This document shows positions 17,986 through 27,679 of a stretch of 64,000 nucleotides of DNA, one piece after another (position 1 is the stretch's first letter; each line of letters starts with the position of its first letter). Origin of the DNA: DASQEH01 sp035633755 (GTDB taxonomy: Bacteria; Actinomycetota; Actinomycetes; Propionibacteriales; Nocardioidaceae). The notes under the pieces are model-generated. The model was not told the origin of the DNA and made no database searches. It saw only the letters and a list, made by a program, of their open reading frames with translations. Location: NCBI GenBank assembly GCA_035633755.1, contig DASQEH010000173.1, positions 1 to 64,000 on the forward strand, in the 5' to 3' direction. The translations under genes were made by a program, and so were the position numbers.

Positions 17986-18801
17986 TCAGGTCAGCAGCAG
18001 CGAACCGACGCGGCGCGATGCCACGTACAACCCCACTGTGCCCATCGCCGCGAGATACACCGCAGCCACCAGCGCGTCCGAGCCGATGGTGCCCAATGCC
18101 ATCTCGCGGCACAGCACCACTCCCTGGTACAGCGGCGTCCACTGGACGACCACCTCAACCGGTCCCGGGTAGGTCGAGAGCGGGTAGAACGTCGCGGAGA
18201 ACAAGAACATCGGCATGATGGCCAGCTGGACGTACTCGAAGTCCTGCCACGTCCTCATCCATGTCGTCAGGGCCATCCCCGCGCCGGCGAACGCGTAGCC
18301 GATGAGCATCGTTGCGGGCAACGCCACGACCATCCACCAGGAGCGAACCAGTCCCATCGCCAGCATGATCACGATGAAGGCAGCCGAGTACGTCGCACCG
18401 CGCAGCAGGGCCCAGGTGATCTCCCCGCGGGCGATGTCCGAGGGCTTGAGGGGGGTGGCGAGCATGGCGTCATACAGCTTCGCGTACTTCATCCGGAAGA
18501 AGATGTTGTACGTCGAGTCGTAGAGGGCGCCGTTCATCGCTGAGGACGCCAGCATGGCCGGCGCCACGAACTCCGCGTAGGTCACTCGGCTGCCGTCCGC
18601 GAGTGTGAACCCACCCACCAGGCCACCCACGCCGACGCCAATGGACAAGAGGTAGAGGACGGGCTCGAGCATTCCGCTGAGGAACACCACCCAGCCGCGG
18701 CGGTAGACCAGGTAGTTGCGTTCCACGATGCGCCAGTGCCCGCCCGCGAACACGGGCACGACGCGTGCCCCGAGCGTGCGCGCCCCCTCGAACGCGGTCA
18801 C
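17986..18801 (-). CDS. ABC-2 type exporter permease (NodJ/DrrB-like), second
   Basis: The protein has 271 residues with about six membrane segments and ABC-2 features such as FRMKYAKLYDAMLATPLKPSDI before the third helix. The GTG at 18801 overlaps the stop of the upstream permease (GTGA); the open frame continues upstream to 19308 but there merely shadows that permease. With its partner it forms the membrane part of a drug- or lipid-exporting ABC transporter driven by the ATPase at 19571-20506. Confidence 0.87.
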   Translation of the reverse strand: MTAFEGARTLGARVVPVFAGGHWRIVERNYLVYRRGWVVFLSGMLEPVLYLLSIGVGVGGLVGGFTLADGSRVTYAEFVAPAMLASSAMNGALYDSTYNIFFRMKYAKLYDAMLATPLKPSDIARGEITWALLRGATYSAAFIVIMLAMGLVRSWWMVVALPATMLIGYAFAGAGMALTTWMRTWQDFEYVQLAIMPMFLFSATFYPLSTYPGPVEVVVQWTPLYQGVVLCREMALGTIGSDALVAAVYLAAMGTVGLYVASRRVGSLLLT

Positions 18802-19571
18802 GGCGCCAGCTTGCGGGCGAACATGCGCAGCGCGAGATGCCACCCCGCGAGCAGCCACAGGAGCAGATAGCCGACGTGCCCCAGTGCGGATAACCAGCCG
18901 ACCGTGTCGAGGGTCAGCATCCTCGCCAGGTCCACGCCATGCCAGATGGGCGTCAGGTAGGCAAGCCACGCCACCCCCGCCGGCAGCTGCGAGATGGGGA
19001 AGAAGGCCCCACTGAACAAGAACATGGGCATGAGGCCGAGTCGAAACACCAGGGAGAAGGCGCTCGGGTCCGCCAGTCTTGCGCTCAGGGCGAACATCGG
19101 GGTGGCGTGTGCCATTCCGAGGAGCACCGACACCGCGATCGCTGCCAGGCCCCCCCACCAGGTGGCCAGTGCCCCGAAGGCGGTCAGCACGGCCGTGAAC
19201 ACCGTGCAGACGATGAGCAGTCTCAGCGTCACCGCGATCAGATGGGCCAACAGAATGTCGGACGCCTGGAGAGGTGTGGCCGCCATGGAGTAGTAGGTGC
19301 GATTCCACTTGAACGCGCTCATCACGGGGTACGTCGACTCACCGATGCCGGTGCTCATCGCCGTCGTCGCCAGCAGGCCCGGTGCGATGTACGCCAGATA
19401 GCTGCTGCCGCCCAGCGCCTGCGTGCCAGAGTCGTCGACGATGCTGCCGAGCCCGACGCCGAGCGCCGCGAGGTACAGGAAGGGCGAGACGAAGCTGCTC
19501 ACAGCCGATCCGCGCCAGGTGCGCCGGAACACCGTCAGCCAGTACGTGGTGATCCGTGGAGCGAGCCGCAT
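18798..19571 (-). CDS. ABC-2 type exporter permease (NodJ/DrrB-like), first
   Basis: The protein has 257 residues and about six transmembrane segments. It carries the ABC-2 motif FKWNRTYYSMAATPLQASDI, matching the second permease, so the two probably form a heterodimer that arose by duplication. Its ATG shares one base with the ATPase stop (TGATG) and its stop overlaps the next permease, giving a tight three-gene operon. The substrate is unknown; NodIJ and DrrAB relatives export lipo-oligosaccharides or hydrophobic drugs. Confidence 0.87.
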   Translation of the reverse strand: MRLAPRITTYWLTVFRRTWRGSAVSSFVSPFLYLAALGVGLGSIVDDSGTQALGGSSYLAYIAPGLLATTAMSTGIGESTYPVMSAFKWNRTYYSMAATPLQASDILLAHLIAVTLRLLIVCTVFTAVLTAFGALATWWGGLAAIAVSVLLGMAHATPMFALSARLADPSAFSLVFRLGLMPMFLFSGAFFPISQLPAGVAWLAYLTPIWHGVDLARMLTLDTVGWLSALGHVGYLLLWLLAGWHLALRMFARKLAP

Positions 19572-20506
19572 CAGTCGACCAGCGTCCGGCCGGTCAGGTG
19601 GAGGAAGACGTCTTCGAGGGTGGCCCTTCGCACGAGGGACGAGACCGGCGACAGTGCCCTGTCGTGGACTGCATTGGCGGTCGCCTCGCCATCATCGGTG
19701 TACAACAGCACCCGGTCGGGAAGCACTTCGACTCGACTGGCCAGGTCCGCAACCCGCTCGGCCATGGCTTCATGGTCCCCCACGCCGAAACGCAGCTCCA
19801 TCACCTCCCGCGTGGAGTGCTCGGCGATCAGCTCCCCCGGAGACCCCGACGCGACGATGTGCCCGTTGTCCATCACGACGAGACGGTCACACAGCTGCTC
19901 GGCCTCGTCCATGTAGTGGGTGGTGAGGACCAGAGTCACGCCTTGCTGCTTGAGCCGGAAGAGCCGGTCCCACAGCTGGTGGCGCGCCTGGGGGTCGAGT
20001 CCGGTCGTCGGCTCGTCCAGGAGCAGCAGGTCGGGCGAGTTGACCAGTGACCTGGCAATGGTCAGCCGCCGCTTCATTCCGCCCGACAGCGTCTCGACCT
20101 TGGACTTCGCCCGGTCGTTGAGCTGGACGAACGACAGGAGCTCGTTGGCGCGCTCGGTGGCCTGCGAGCGGGACAGCCCGAAGTAGCGACCGTAGACCAT
20201 GAGGTTCTCCGCCACACTCAGCTCCACGTCGAGGGTGTCCTCCTGAGGGCAGACACCGAGTCGGGCGCGGATCTGCGACCCCTGGGCGGCGGGGTCCATG
20301 CCCAGGATGCGCAAGGACCCGCCGGATACCGGCGACACGGCAGCGATCATTCTCATCGTCGACGACTTGCCGGCTCCGTTCGGCCCGAGGAAGCCGAAGG
20401 CTTCGCCCCTGTGGACGTCCACGTCGATGCCCTTGACCGCTTCGAAGTCCCCGTACGACTTTCGCAGCCCTCGCGCGGAGACCATGGCAGTGAGAGGGGG
20501 ATCCAT
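19571..20506 (-). CDS. ABC exporter ATP-binding protein (DrrA/NodI-like)
   Basis: About 311 residues from the ATG at 20506. It has Walker A GPNGAGKSS, a Q-loop (VCPQED), signature LSGGMKRR and Walker B LLLLDEPTTGLD, then TTHYMDEAEQLCDRL, typical of DrrA/NodI exporter ATPases. The C-terminal extension of about 80 residues fits that subfamily. A GTG at 20548 is an alternative start; neither has a strong ribosome binding site. It powers the two permeases downstream. Confidence 0.9.
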   Translation of the reverse strand: MDPPLTAMVSARGLRKSYGDFEAVKGIDVDVHRGEAFGFLGPNGAGKSSTMRMIAAVSPVSGGSLRILGMDPAAQGSQIRARLGVCPQEDTLDVELSVAENLMVYGRYFGLSRSQATERANELLSFVQLNDRAKSKVETLSGGMKRRLTIARSLVNSPDLLLLDEPTTGLDPQARHQLWDRLFRLKQQGVTLVLTTHYMDEAEQLCDRLVVMDNGHIVASGSPGELIAEHSTREVMELRFGVGDHEAMAERVADLASRVEVLPDRVLLYTDDGEATANAVHDRALSPVSSLVRRATLEDVFLHLTGRTLVD

Positions 20507-20576
20507 GGGGTCGCGTTGATCGAGCGAGCGGCTCGGGATGTCACTCACGCGACTGGACCGGCGGCCGTGCAGGCGG

Positions 20577-21158
20577 TCACGCGACCGGCTGCGCTGAAGC
20601 AACGGCCGTGTGTGCCGCGGCGACGCTTTGGACGGCACGTTCCACCAGTTCCTCGCCGGCACCCGCCGATGTGACGTTGACCGTGACCAAGTGAGCCGAG
20701 CTACGTGTTGCCGCCTCTGCGAGCAGCAGCGCCGTCATGGCGTCGCCGCGAACGTCGGGCTTGCCCACGAGCGCAAGCCGCGCCGCGAGCTCGCAGATAT
20801 CGGCTCCGGCCTCGGCGACCGCCAGCGGCACCTGCGCAGCACCACGCAGGGCTTCGGAGACCCGATCCGGCTCGTCACCCGGGCTCTCTCGGGCGGCCGC
20901 GTACGCCTCGATCACTCGTCCGTAGGCGTGCGCGTCGTCGTCGGCGAGTTCGGCAACCTCCGCCCTCAGCCGGTCAGCTGCTTCGACGAGCCGGTCGGCG
21001 TCGTCGAGGCCTTGGGAATACCTCGCGACCATGGCGACGAGGCCGGCCGCCAGCGACAGGGCAAGGGCAGCCACAGCTCCGCCGCCTGGGGCAGGTTGTC
21101 GACGAGCGACCAGGTCGAGGAACTCCCCGACCTCACGGTTGAGGTACGACGACTCCAT
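20577..21158 (-). CDS. Cyclodeaminase/cyclohydrolase family protein
   Basis: The protein has 193 residues and matches the C-terminal domain family of formiminotransferase-cyclodeaminase (N terminus YLNREVGEFLDLVARRQPAP, then GGGAVAALALSLAAGLVAMV). These all-helical proteins act on 5-formimino- or methenyl-tetrahydrofolate. It follows fhs by 28 bp on the same strand, so I infer the two act together in interconverting one-carbon folates. The start is the ATG at 21158; upstream in-frame sequence is a shadow of fhs. Confidence 0.88.
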   Translation of the reverse strand: MESSYLNREVGEFLDLVARRQPAPGGGAVAALALSLAAGLVAMVARYSQGLDDADRLVEAADRLRAEVAELADDDAHAYGRVIEAYAAARESPGDEPDRVSEALRGAAQVPLAVAEAGADICELAARLALVGKPDVRGDAMTALLLAEAATRSSAHLVTVNVTSAGAGEELVERAVQSVAAAHTAVASAQPVA

Positions 21159-21186
21159 ACGCAATCCTGCCTGTCGGCGGCTGCCG

Positions 21187-22878
21187 TCAGAACAGCCCAA
21201 GGGTCTCGTCGTCAGCACCGATGTCCACGTGCGCCGCGGCCGGGTCCGAGCCGAGCCCGGGCATCGTCCGCATGTCGCCGCAGATCGGATAGATGAACCC
21301 GGCACCGACTGACGCGCGTACCTCGCGAACCGGCAGCGTCCATCCGGTGGGAGCACCCTTGAGCGTCGGGTCGGACGAGATGGACAGATGCGTCTTGGCC
21401 ATGCAGATCGGCAGCGCACCGAATCCCGCCCGCTCATAGGTGTCGATCTGCCGGACAGCTGCCGTCGAGTACTCCACCCCATCCGCTCCGTACACCTGGG
21501 TAGCGATGGACTCGATCTTGTCGCGCAGCGACGCCTCGTCGGGATAGAGCAACCGGAACTCCCCCGGCTCCTCGGCCGCCTCACTGACCGCCTCGGCGAG
21601 CTCGACGGCACCTCGACCGCCGTCGGTGAAGTGGCTCGACACGGCGCACCGGGCGCCGGCTGCCTCCGCGATACGGCGGATGGCCTCGTGCTCGCTCGGA
21701 TGGTCGGTCGGGAACGTGTTGACGGCCACGACGGGCGAAACCCCGTGCAGCCGGACGTTCTCGATCTGCTTCACCAGGTTGGCCGCTCCCACCTCGACGT
21801 CATCGGGGTTCTCGGCCAGCAGCTCTTCGGGTAGCGGACGCCCGGCGACGATCCGGTACTTGCCCGAGTGGGCCTTGAGAGCGCGGACAGTGGCCACGAC
21901 GACGGCCGCATCGGGAGCCTGCCCAGAAGCCCGGCACTTGATGTTGAAGAAGCGCTCTGCGCCCATGTCGGCGCCGAAGCCTGCCTCGGTCACGACGTAG
22001 TCGCCGCACCGCAAGGCAATGAGGTCAGAGATCACCGAGGAGTTGCCCGTCGCGATGTTGCCGAACGGTCCGCAGTGCACCATGGCTGGAGTGTTCTCCA
22101 GCGTCTGGAGCAAGTTGGGCTTGATGGCCTCGCGCAGAAGCACGGTCATGGCACCCGCGGCCTTGAGCTGCTCGGCGGTCACCGGTTCGCCGTCGGGCGT
22201 GTAGCCCACCACGATGCGTCCCATCCGCTCCCGCAGGTCACGGAGCGAGGTCGTGAGCGAGAGCGCAGCCATCACCTCCGACGCGGCGGTGATGTCGAAC
22301 CCGGTCTCCCGCGGAACCCCGTCCGCGCGCCCACCGAGGCCAGTGACGATGTTGCGCAAGGCACGGTCGTTCATGTCGAGGACGCGACGCCACGTGATGG
22401 CGTTGGGGTCGATCCCGAGAGCGTTGCCGCGGAAGAGATGGTCGTCGAGCATGGCGCTGAGCAGGTTGTTCGCCGCCGTCACCGCATGCATGTCGCCGGT
22501 GAGATGGAGGTTCAGCTTCTCCATGGGAACGACCTGGCTGTAGCCACCGCCGGCCGCGCCGCCCTTGATGCCGAGGGCCGGACCCATGGAGGCCTGCCGG
22601 ATGCTGACGATGGCGTCCTTGCCGATATGGCGCATCCCCTGGCCCAAGCCGACAGTGGTCGTCGTCTTGCCCTCCCCCAAGGGGGTGGGGGTGATGGCGG
22701 TCACGACGATGTACTTGGCACGCGGCCGATCGGCGAGCTCTTCGATCGCCTGGAGGTCGATCTTCATGACGTCACGGCCGTATGGTTCGAGCAGGTGGCT
22801 GCCGAGCCCCATCTCGTTGGCGATGTCCTCGATCGGCTTGAGCGAGGCGTTCTGCGCTATCTCCAGGTTGCCGAGCAC
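21187..22878 (-). CDS. fhs: Formate--tetrahydrofolate ligase
   Basis: The protein has 563 residues, full family length. It makes 10-formyl-THF from formate, THF and ATP. Visible family motifs are the P-loop TPLGEGKTTTT, the segments GIKGGAAGGGYSQV and ETGFDITAASEVMA, and the C-terminal GFIYPICGDMRTMPGL. It heads a two-gene unit with the cyclodeaminase-like gene and diverges from lhr over 116 bp. Confidence 0.96.
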   Translation of the reverse strand: MLGNLEIAQNASLKPIEDIANEMGLGSHLLEPYGRDVMKIDLQAIEELADRPRAKYIVVTAITPTPLGEGKTTTTVGLGQGMRHIGKDAIVSIRQASMGPALGIKGGAAGGGYSQVVPMEKLNLHLTGDMHAVTAANNLLSAMLDDHLFRGNALGIDPNAITWRRVLDMNDRALRNIVTGLGGRADGVPRETGFDITAASEVMAALSLTTSLRDLRERMGRIVVGYTPDGEPVTAEQLKAAGAMTVLLREAIKPNLLQTLENTPAMVHCGPFGNIATGNSSVISDLIALRCGDYVVTEAGFGADMGAERFFNIKCRASGQAPDAAVVVATVRALKAHSGKYRIVAGRPLPEELLAENPDDVEVGAANLVKQIENVRLHGVSPVVAVNTFPTDHPSEHEAIRRIAEAAGARCAVSSHFTDGGRGAVELAEAVSEAAEEPGEFRLLYPDEASLRDKIESIATQVYGADGVEYSTAAVRQIDTYERAGFGALPICMAKTHLSISSDPTLKGAPTGWTLPVREVRASVGAGFIYPICGDMRTMPGLGSDPAAAHVDIGADDETLGLF

Positions 22879-22997
22879 GTGCGCTCTCCTTCGTCAGGGT
22901 CCACCGGACCATCGAACCGCAGCTCCCCCGTCGGTCGGGGTACCCTACCGCTCCCGACTCAGTCGGTTCTGTCGGCAGGGTCGGGCACACTGAAGTG

Positions 22998-25900
22998 ATG
23001 GAGACGCCTTCCCTCGACCTGCCGGGCTTCTCAACAGTGACGTCGGCGTGGTTCGGGGAGTCCTTCGCCGGACCGACACCTGCCCAAAGCGGTGCCTGGC
23101 GCTCCATCGCTGCTCGTCGCAACACCCTCGTGGTTGCTCCGACCGGCTCGGGCAAGACGCTGGCCGCGTTCCTCTGGGCGCTCGACCGCCTTGCGACCAC
23201 CCCTCGCCCGGCCGAGGCCCGCAGTCGCTGCCGCGTCCTGTACGTGTCCCCGCTCAAGGCGCTGGCTGTCGACATCGAGCGAAACTTGCGCGCCCCACTC
23301 GCAGGACTGCAGCAGGTATCCGCGCGGCTTGGCCATCCGGTCCCGCAGATCACCGTCGGAGTACGCTCCGGCGACACCAGTGCAGCCGACCGTCGGCGCC
23401 TCAGCACCAGTCCCCCGGATGTGTTGATCACGACCCCGGAGTCGCTGTTCCTCATGCTCACCTCGCAGGCGAGGGAGGCGCTGCGATGCGTGGACACGGT
23501 CATCCTCGACGAGGTTCATGCCGTGGCCGGGTCCAAGCGCGGTGCCCACCTGGCGCTGTCGCTCGAGCGGTTGGATGAGCTGCTCGAGGCCCCGGCGCAG
23601 CGCATCGGCTTGTCAGCGACGGTGCGGCCCGTGGAGGAGGTCGCCCGCTACCTCGGTGGGCCCCATCCGGTCGAGGTGGTCGCGCCGCGGTCCACCAAGC
23701 AGTGGGATCTCGAGGTCGTCGTGCCCATCGAGGACATGACGGAGCTCGGAAGCGTCACCGATGACGAGGTGGAGGGCTCCGCGGCGGGCAATGGGCGGCG
23801 GTCCTCCATCTGGCCTCACGTCGAAGAGCGAATCGTCGACCTGATCGAGCAACAGCGTTCGACGATCGTCTTCGCCAACTCCCGCCGGCTGGCGGAGCGG
23901 CTCACCGCCAGGCTCAACGAGATCGCGGCAGAGCGGCGCGGTGACGTCCTCGACGAGGTGGGGCAACCCGCTCAGATCATGGCCCAGAGTGGCGCCTCGG
24001 CAGCGGCCGGAACTGTGCTCGCCAAGGCGCACCACGGCTCGGTGAGCAAGCAGCAGCGTGCACTCATCGAGGACGACCTCAAGGCGGGCCGGCTCCCCTG
24101 CGTCGTCGCCACCTCGAGCCTCGAACTGGGCATCGACATGGGCGCTGTGGACCTGGTGATCCAGGTGGAGTCGCCGCCGTCGGTCGGCAGCGGGCTGCAA
24201 AGGGTGGGGCGAGGCGGGCACTCGGTCGGTGAGGTGTCGCGCGGCGTCATCTTCCCCAAGCACCGGGCGGACCTGGTCCAGACCGCGGTGACGGTGGAGA
24301 GGATGCTGTCCGGCCAGATCGAGGCGCTCAAGGTGCCGACCAACCCGCTCGACGTGCTCGCGCAACAGATCGTGGCGTCCACCTCGGTCGAACCCTGGGA
24401 CACCGACGCGCTCTATGCAGTCGTCCGCCGCGCGGCGCCGTTCCAGACGCTGCCGCGTTCGGCGTACGACGCCACCCTCGATCTCCTGGCGGGCAGATAC
24501 CCGTCTGACGAGTTCGCGGAACTGCGGCCACGGGTGGTCTGGGACCGTGTCGCCAACACCATCACAGGCAGGCCGGGATCACAGCGGCTGGCGGTGACCT
24601 CAGGCGGGACGATCCCCGACCGGGGCCTGTTCGGTGTCTTCCTCGTCGGCGAGAAGGCATCACGAGTCGGTGAGCTGGACGAGGAGATGGTGTATGAGTC
24701 CCGCGTCGGCGACATCTTCGCCCTGGGCGCCTCGAGCTGGCGGATCGAGGACATCACTCACGACCGGGTGCTCGTGTCGCCCGCGCCGGGCCAGCCCGGC
24801 CGCCTGCCGTTCTGGAAGGGCGATGCGCTCGGTCGGCCAGCCGAGCTCGGTGCGGCCGTGGGGGCCTTCGTGCGCGAGCTGAGCAAGCTCAAGGAACCCG
24901 ATGCCGTGGCGCGGGCCAGCGCCGGCGGGCTCGACGCCTTCGCCGCAGCGAACCTGGTCGCGTTCCTCGCCGAACAGCTCGCCGACACGGGGTACGTGCC
25001 GCACGACCGACAGCTCGTGGTCGAGCGGTGCCGCGACGAGCTCGGGGACTGGCGGCTGGTCATCCACTCGCCCTATGGCGCGGCTGTCCACGGCCCGTGG
25101 GCGCTGGCGATCGGCGCGCGCCTGCGCGAGCGCTTCGGAATCGACGCGCAGGCCATGGCCGGCGACGACGGCATCGTGGTCCGCATCCCCGAGACCGACG
25201 CGGAGCCCCCTGGCGCCGGCCTCATCCTGTTCGAGCCCGACGAGCTCGACGACCTCGTCACCACCGAGGTCGGAGGCTCGGCGCTGTTCGCGTCGCGCTT
25301 CCGCGAATGTGCGGCGCGGGCACTGTTGCTGCCCCGCCGTGACCCGGGCAAGCGTTCTCCCCTCTGGCAGCAACGCCAACGATCGGCGGCCCTGCTCCAG
25401 GTAGCCAGCAAGTACGGTTCCTTCCCCATCGTGCTCGAAGCAGTCCGCGAATGCCTGCAGGATGTGTACGACGTTCCGGCGCTCATCGAGCTGATGCGCG
25501 ACATCGAGTCGCGGCGCATCCGCGTCGTCGAGGTCGAGACGCAGACTCCCAGTGCCTTTGCTCGGTCGCTGCTGTTCGGCTATGTGGCCGCGTTCGTGTA
25601 CGAGGGCGACTCGCCCCTGGCTGAGCGCAAGGCGGCAGCGCTCGCGCTGGACCCGGCACTGCTCGGCGAGCTGCTCGGGCGCACCGAGCTGCGAGACCTC
25701 CTGGACGCCGACGTGGTCGACGAGACCGAGCGAGAGCTGCAGCGGCTCACGCCCGATCGTCGAGCGCGCGACGCCGAGGGGGTGGCCGATCTCATTCGCA
25801 TGCTCGGGCCTTTGACGTTGGAAGAGATCGAGCAACGCAGCGCACAGGGCGCGCCAGCCGGGACGTGGGTGACGGACCTCCAGGCCAGCCGTCGCCTCAT

Positions 25901-27560
25901 CTCGGTTCGTGTCGCTGGGCGCGAGATGGTCGCCGCAGTGGAGGACGCAGGCAGGCTGCGTGACGCTCTCGGTGTCCCGTTGCCAGTGGGCATTCCCGAC
26001 GTGTTCATCGAGGCAGTCAAGGACCCGTTGGGTGACCTCGTCGCCCGATACGCCCGGACACACGGGCCGTTCGCCACCGTGGACGTCGCCACGCGGTTCG
26101 GCCTGGGGCAGGCCGTTGCCGCGCAGGCCCTGCGCAGGCTTGCGTCGCAGGGGCGCGTGGTCGAGGGCGAGTTCCGGCCAGGCGCGCGGGGCGGGGAGTG
26201 GTGCGACGCAGAGGTGTTGCGCCGGGTGCGCCGCCGCTCCCTCGCCGCGGCTCGCAAGGAGGTCGAGCCGGTGCCACCGGCCGCCCTGGCCAAGTTCCTG
26301 CCGGCCTGGCAGAACGTGGGCAGCAGGCTGCGCGGACCCGAGGGCGTCCTGGCGGTCGTGGAGCAGCTTGCCGGGTGTGCCGTCCCCGCCTCCGCCCTCG
26401 AGCCGTTCGTGCTGGCCAGCCGACTGGTCGGATACCACCCATCGATGCTCGACGAGCTGAGCTCGGCCGGTGAGGTGATCTGGGCCGGAGCAGGTGCGCT
26501 GCCGGGAACAGACGGCTGGGTGTCGCTGCACGTCGCCGACACAGCTCCACTGACCCTGCCAGACCTCGTAGACCTGGACGTCACGGACCTTCACTCGCAG
26601 ATCCTCGACGTCTTGTCCGGTGGAGGCGGCTACTTCTTCCGCCAGCTGTCGGACGCCGTTGGATCCACGGACGACAAACCGCTGGTGGCGGCACTGTGGG
26701 ATCTCGTCTGGTCCGGACACTTGACCAACGACACGATTGCGCCGCTGCGGTCACGTTTGAGCGATCGCGGGACGCATAGGCCACGCTCGTCGACTCCTCG
26801 GGCGCGGGTCGGGTCCAGACCCGGCTCGATCCGTGGCCGCGTGGCTCGCCCTGTGATGCCAGCCCGCTCAGGCCCGCCGCATGTCGCCGGACGATGGTCC
26901 CTGACCCCGAGCCGCGAAGTGGACCCGACTCGCCGTGCGCACGCCACGGCCGAGGGGTTGCTCGAGCGCCACGGTGTCGTCACCCGAGGGGCAGTCGTGA
27001 GTGAGCGGACACCCGGCGGATTCGCGGGCGTCTACAAGGTGCTGTCCGCATTCGAGGAGGCGGGGCGGTGCAGACGCGGGTACTTCGTGGGGAACCTCGG
27101 TGCCGCGCAGTTCGGGGTCACCGGCGCGGTGGACCGACTACGGGCGGTCGCGCACGAGGCTGAGGTCGCCGACGGGGAGCGTCCACAGACCCTGGTCTTA
27201 GCGGCGACGGACCCTGCGAACCCCTACGGGGCAGCATTGCCTTGGCCCGAGCGAGCATCCGACGCCGCGAACGCCGGACACCGACCCGCGCGCAAGGCCG
27301 GTGCTGTCGTCGCCATCGTGGACGGCTCGTTGGCGCTCTACGTCGAACGCGGTGGTCGGACCTTGCTCAGCTTCACCACCGAGCCCGCGACCGTGCAGCC
27401 CGCCGTCGACGCCCTGGCTCTCGCCGTTCGCGAGGGGGCTCTGGGCAAGCTCACCGTGGAGCGCGCGGACGGCGAGCACATCTTAGGATCGCCGTTGTCG
27501 GCGGCTCTCGAGGCTGCCGGCTTCCATGCGACACCGCGTGGCCTACGGTTGCGGCGATGA
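22998..27560 (+). CDS. lhr: Lhr, large ATP-dependent helicase
   Basis: The protein has about 1520 residues, typical of bacterial Lhr. The N-terminal superfamily 2 core has Walker A APTGSGKT and the DEVH box ILDEVHAVAG, then motif VI QRVGRGGHSVGEVSRG. The long C-terminal part contains the winged-helix and Lhr-C domains that form a beta-barrel-like clamp. Lhr is a 3'-to-5' single-strand translocase that unwinds RNA-DNA and DNA duplexes in mycobacterial repair. GTG at 22995 and ATG at 22998 are both possible starts. nei2 follows on the same strand after 119 bp. Confidence 0.96.
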   Translation: METPSLDLPGFSTVTSAWFGESFAGPTPAQSGAWRSIAARRNTLVVAPTGSGKTLAAFLWALDRLATTPRPAEARSRCRVLYVSPLKALAVDIERNLRAPLAGLQQVSARLGHPVPQITVGVRSGDTSAADRRRLSTSPPDVLITTPESLFLMLTSQAREALRCVDTVILDEVHAVAGSKRGAHLALSLERLDELLEAPAQRIGLSATVRPVEEVARYLGGPHPVEVVAPRSTKQWDLEVVVPIEDMTELGSVTDDEVEGSAAGNGRRSSIWPHVEERIVDLIEQQRSTIVFANSRRLAERLTARLNEIAAERRGDVLDEVGQPAQIMAQSGASAAAGTVLAKAHHGSVSKQQRALIEDDLKAGRLPCVVATSSLELGIDMGAVDLVIQVESPPSVGSGLQRVGRGGHSVGEVSRGVIFPKHRADLVQTAVTVERMLSGQIEALKVPTNPLDVLAQQIVASTSVEPWDTDALYAVVRRAAPFQTLPRSAYDATLDLLAGRYPSDEFAELRPRVVWDRVANTITGRPGSQRLAVTSGGTIPDRGLFGVFLVGEKASRVGELDEEMVYESRVGDIFALGASSWRIEDITHDRVLVSPAPGQPGRLPFWKGDALGRPAELGAAVGAFVRELSKLKEPDAVARASAGGLDAFAAANLVAFLAEQLADTGYVPHDRQLVVERCRDELGDWRLVIHSPYGAAVHGPWALAIGARLRERFGIDAQAMAGDDGIVVRIPETDAEPPGAGLILFEPDELDDLVTTEVGGSALFASRFRECAARALLLPRRDPGKRSPLWQQRQRSAALLQVASKYGSFPIVLEAVRECLQDVYDVPALIELMRDIESRRIRVVEVETQTPSAFARSLLFGYVAAFVYEGDSPLAERKAAALALDPALLGELLGRTELRDLLDADVVDETERELQRLTPDRRARDAEGVADLIRMLGPLTLEEIEQRSAQGAPAGTWVTDLQASRRLISVRVAGREMVAAVEDAGRLRDALGVPLPVGIPDVFIEAVKDPLGDLVARYARTHGPFATVDVATRFGLGQAVAAQALRRLASQGRVVEGEFRPGARGGEWCDAEVLRRVRRRSLAAARKEVEPVPPAALAKFLPAWQNVGSRLRGPEGVLAVVEQLAGCAVPASALEPFVLASRLVGYHPSMLDELSSAGEVIWAGAGALPGTDGWVSLHVADTAPLTLPDLVDLDVTDLHSQILDVLSGGGGYFFRQLSDAVGSTDDKPLVAALWDLVWSGHLTNDTIAPLRSRLSDRGTHRPRSSTPRARVGSRPGSIRGRVARPVMPARSGPPHVAGRWSLTPSREVDPTRRAHATAEGLLERHGVVTRGAVVSERTPGGFAGVYKVLSAFEEAGRCRRGYFVGNLGAAQFGVTGAVDRLRAVAHEAEVADGERPQTLVLAATDPANPYGAALPWPERASDAANAGHRPARKAGAVVAIVDGSLALYVERGGRTLLSFTTEPATVQPAVDALALAVREGALGKLTVERADGEHILGSPLSAALEAAGFHATPRGLRLRR

Positions 27561-27679
27561 AGTCGAGCTCAGCCGGATGACAACGCCGCTCCCTCGACAC
27601 ATGCTCCGTCCTCCATGCATGTCGTTCGTCGCAACCGCCGGTTCCTCCATGTCGAGCTGCCAGCTGAGGAAGTCGACAC

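Noticed and set aside
18802..19308. In-frame extension upstream of the second ABC permease
   Set aside because: It only shadows the first permease in another frame. GTG 18801 with its GTGA overlap is the better start.
24660..26720. A 686-codon open frame antisense to lhr
   Set aside because: High GC content gives long antisense frames. The product shows no family and the sense frame is clearly Lhr.
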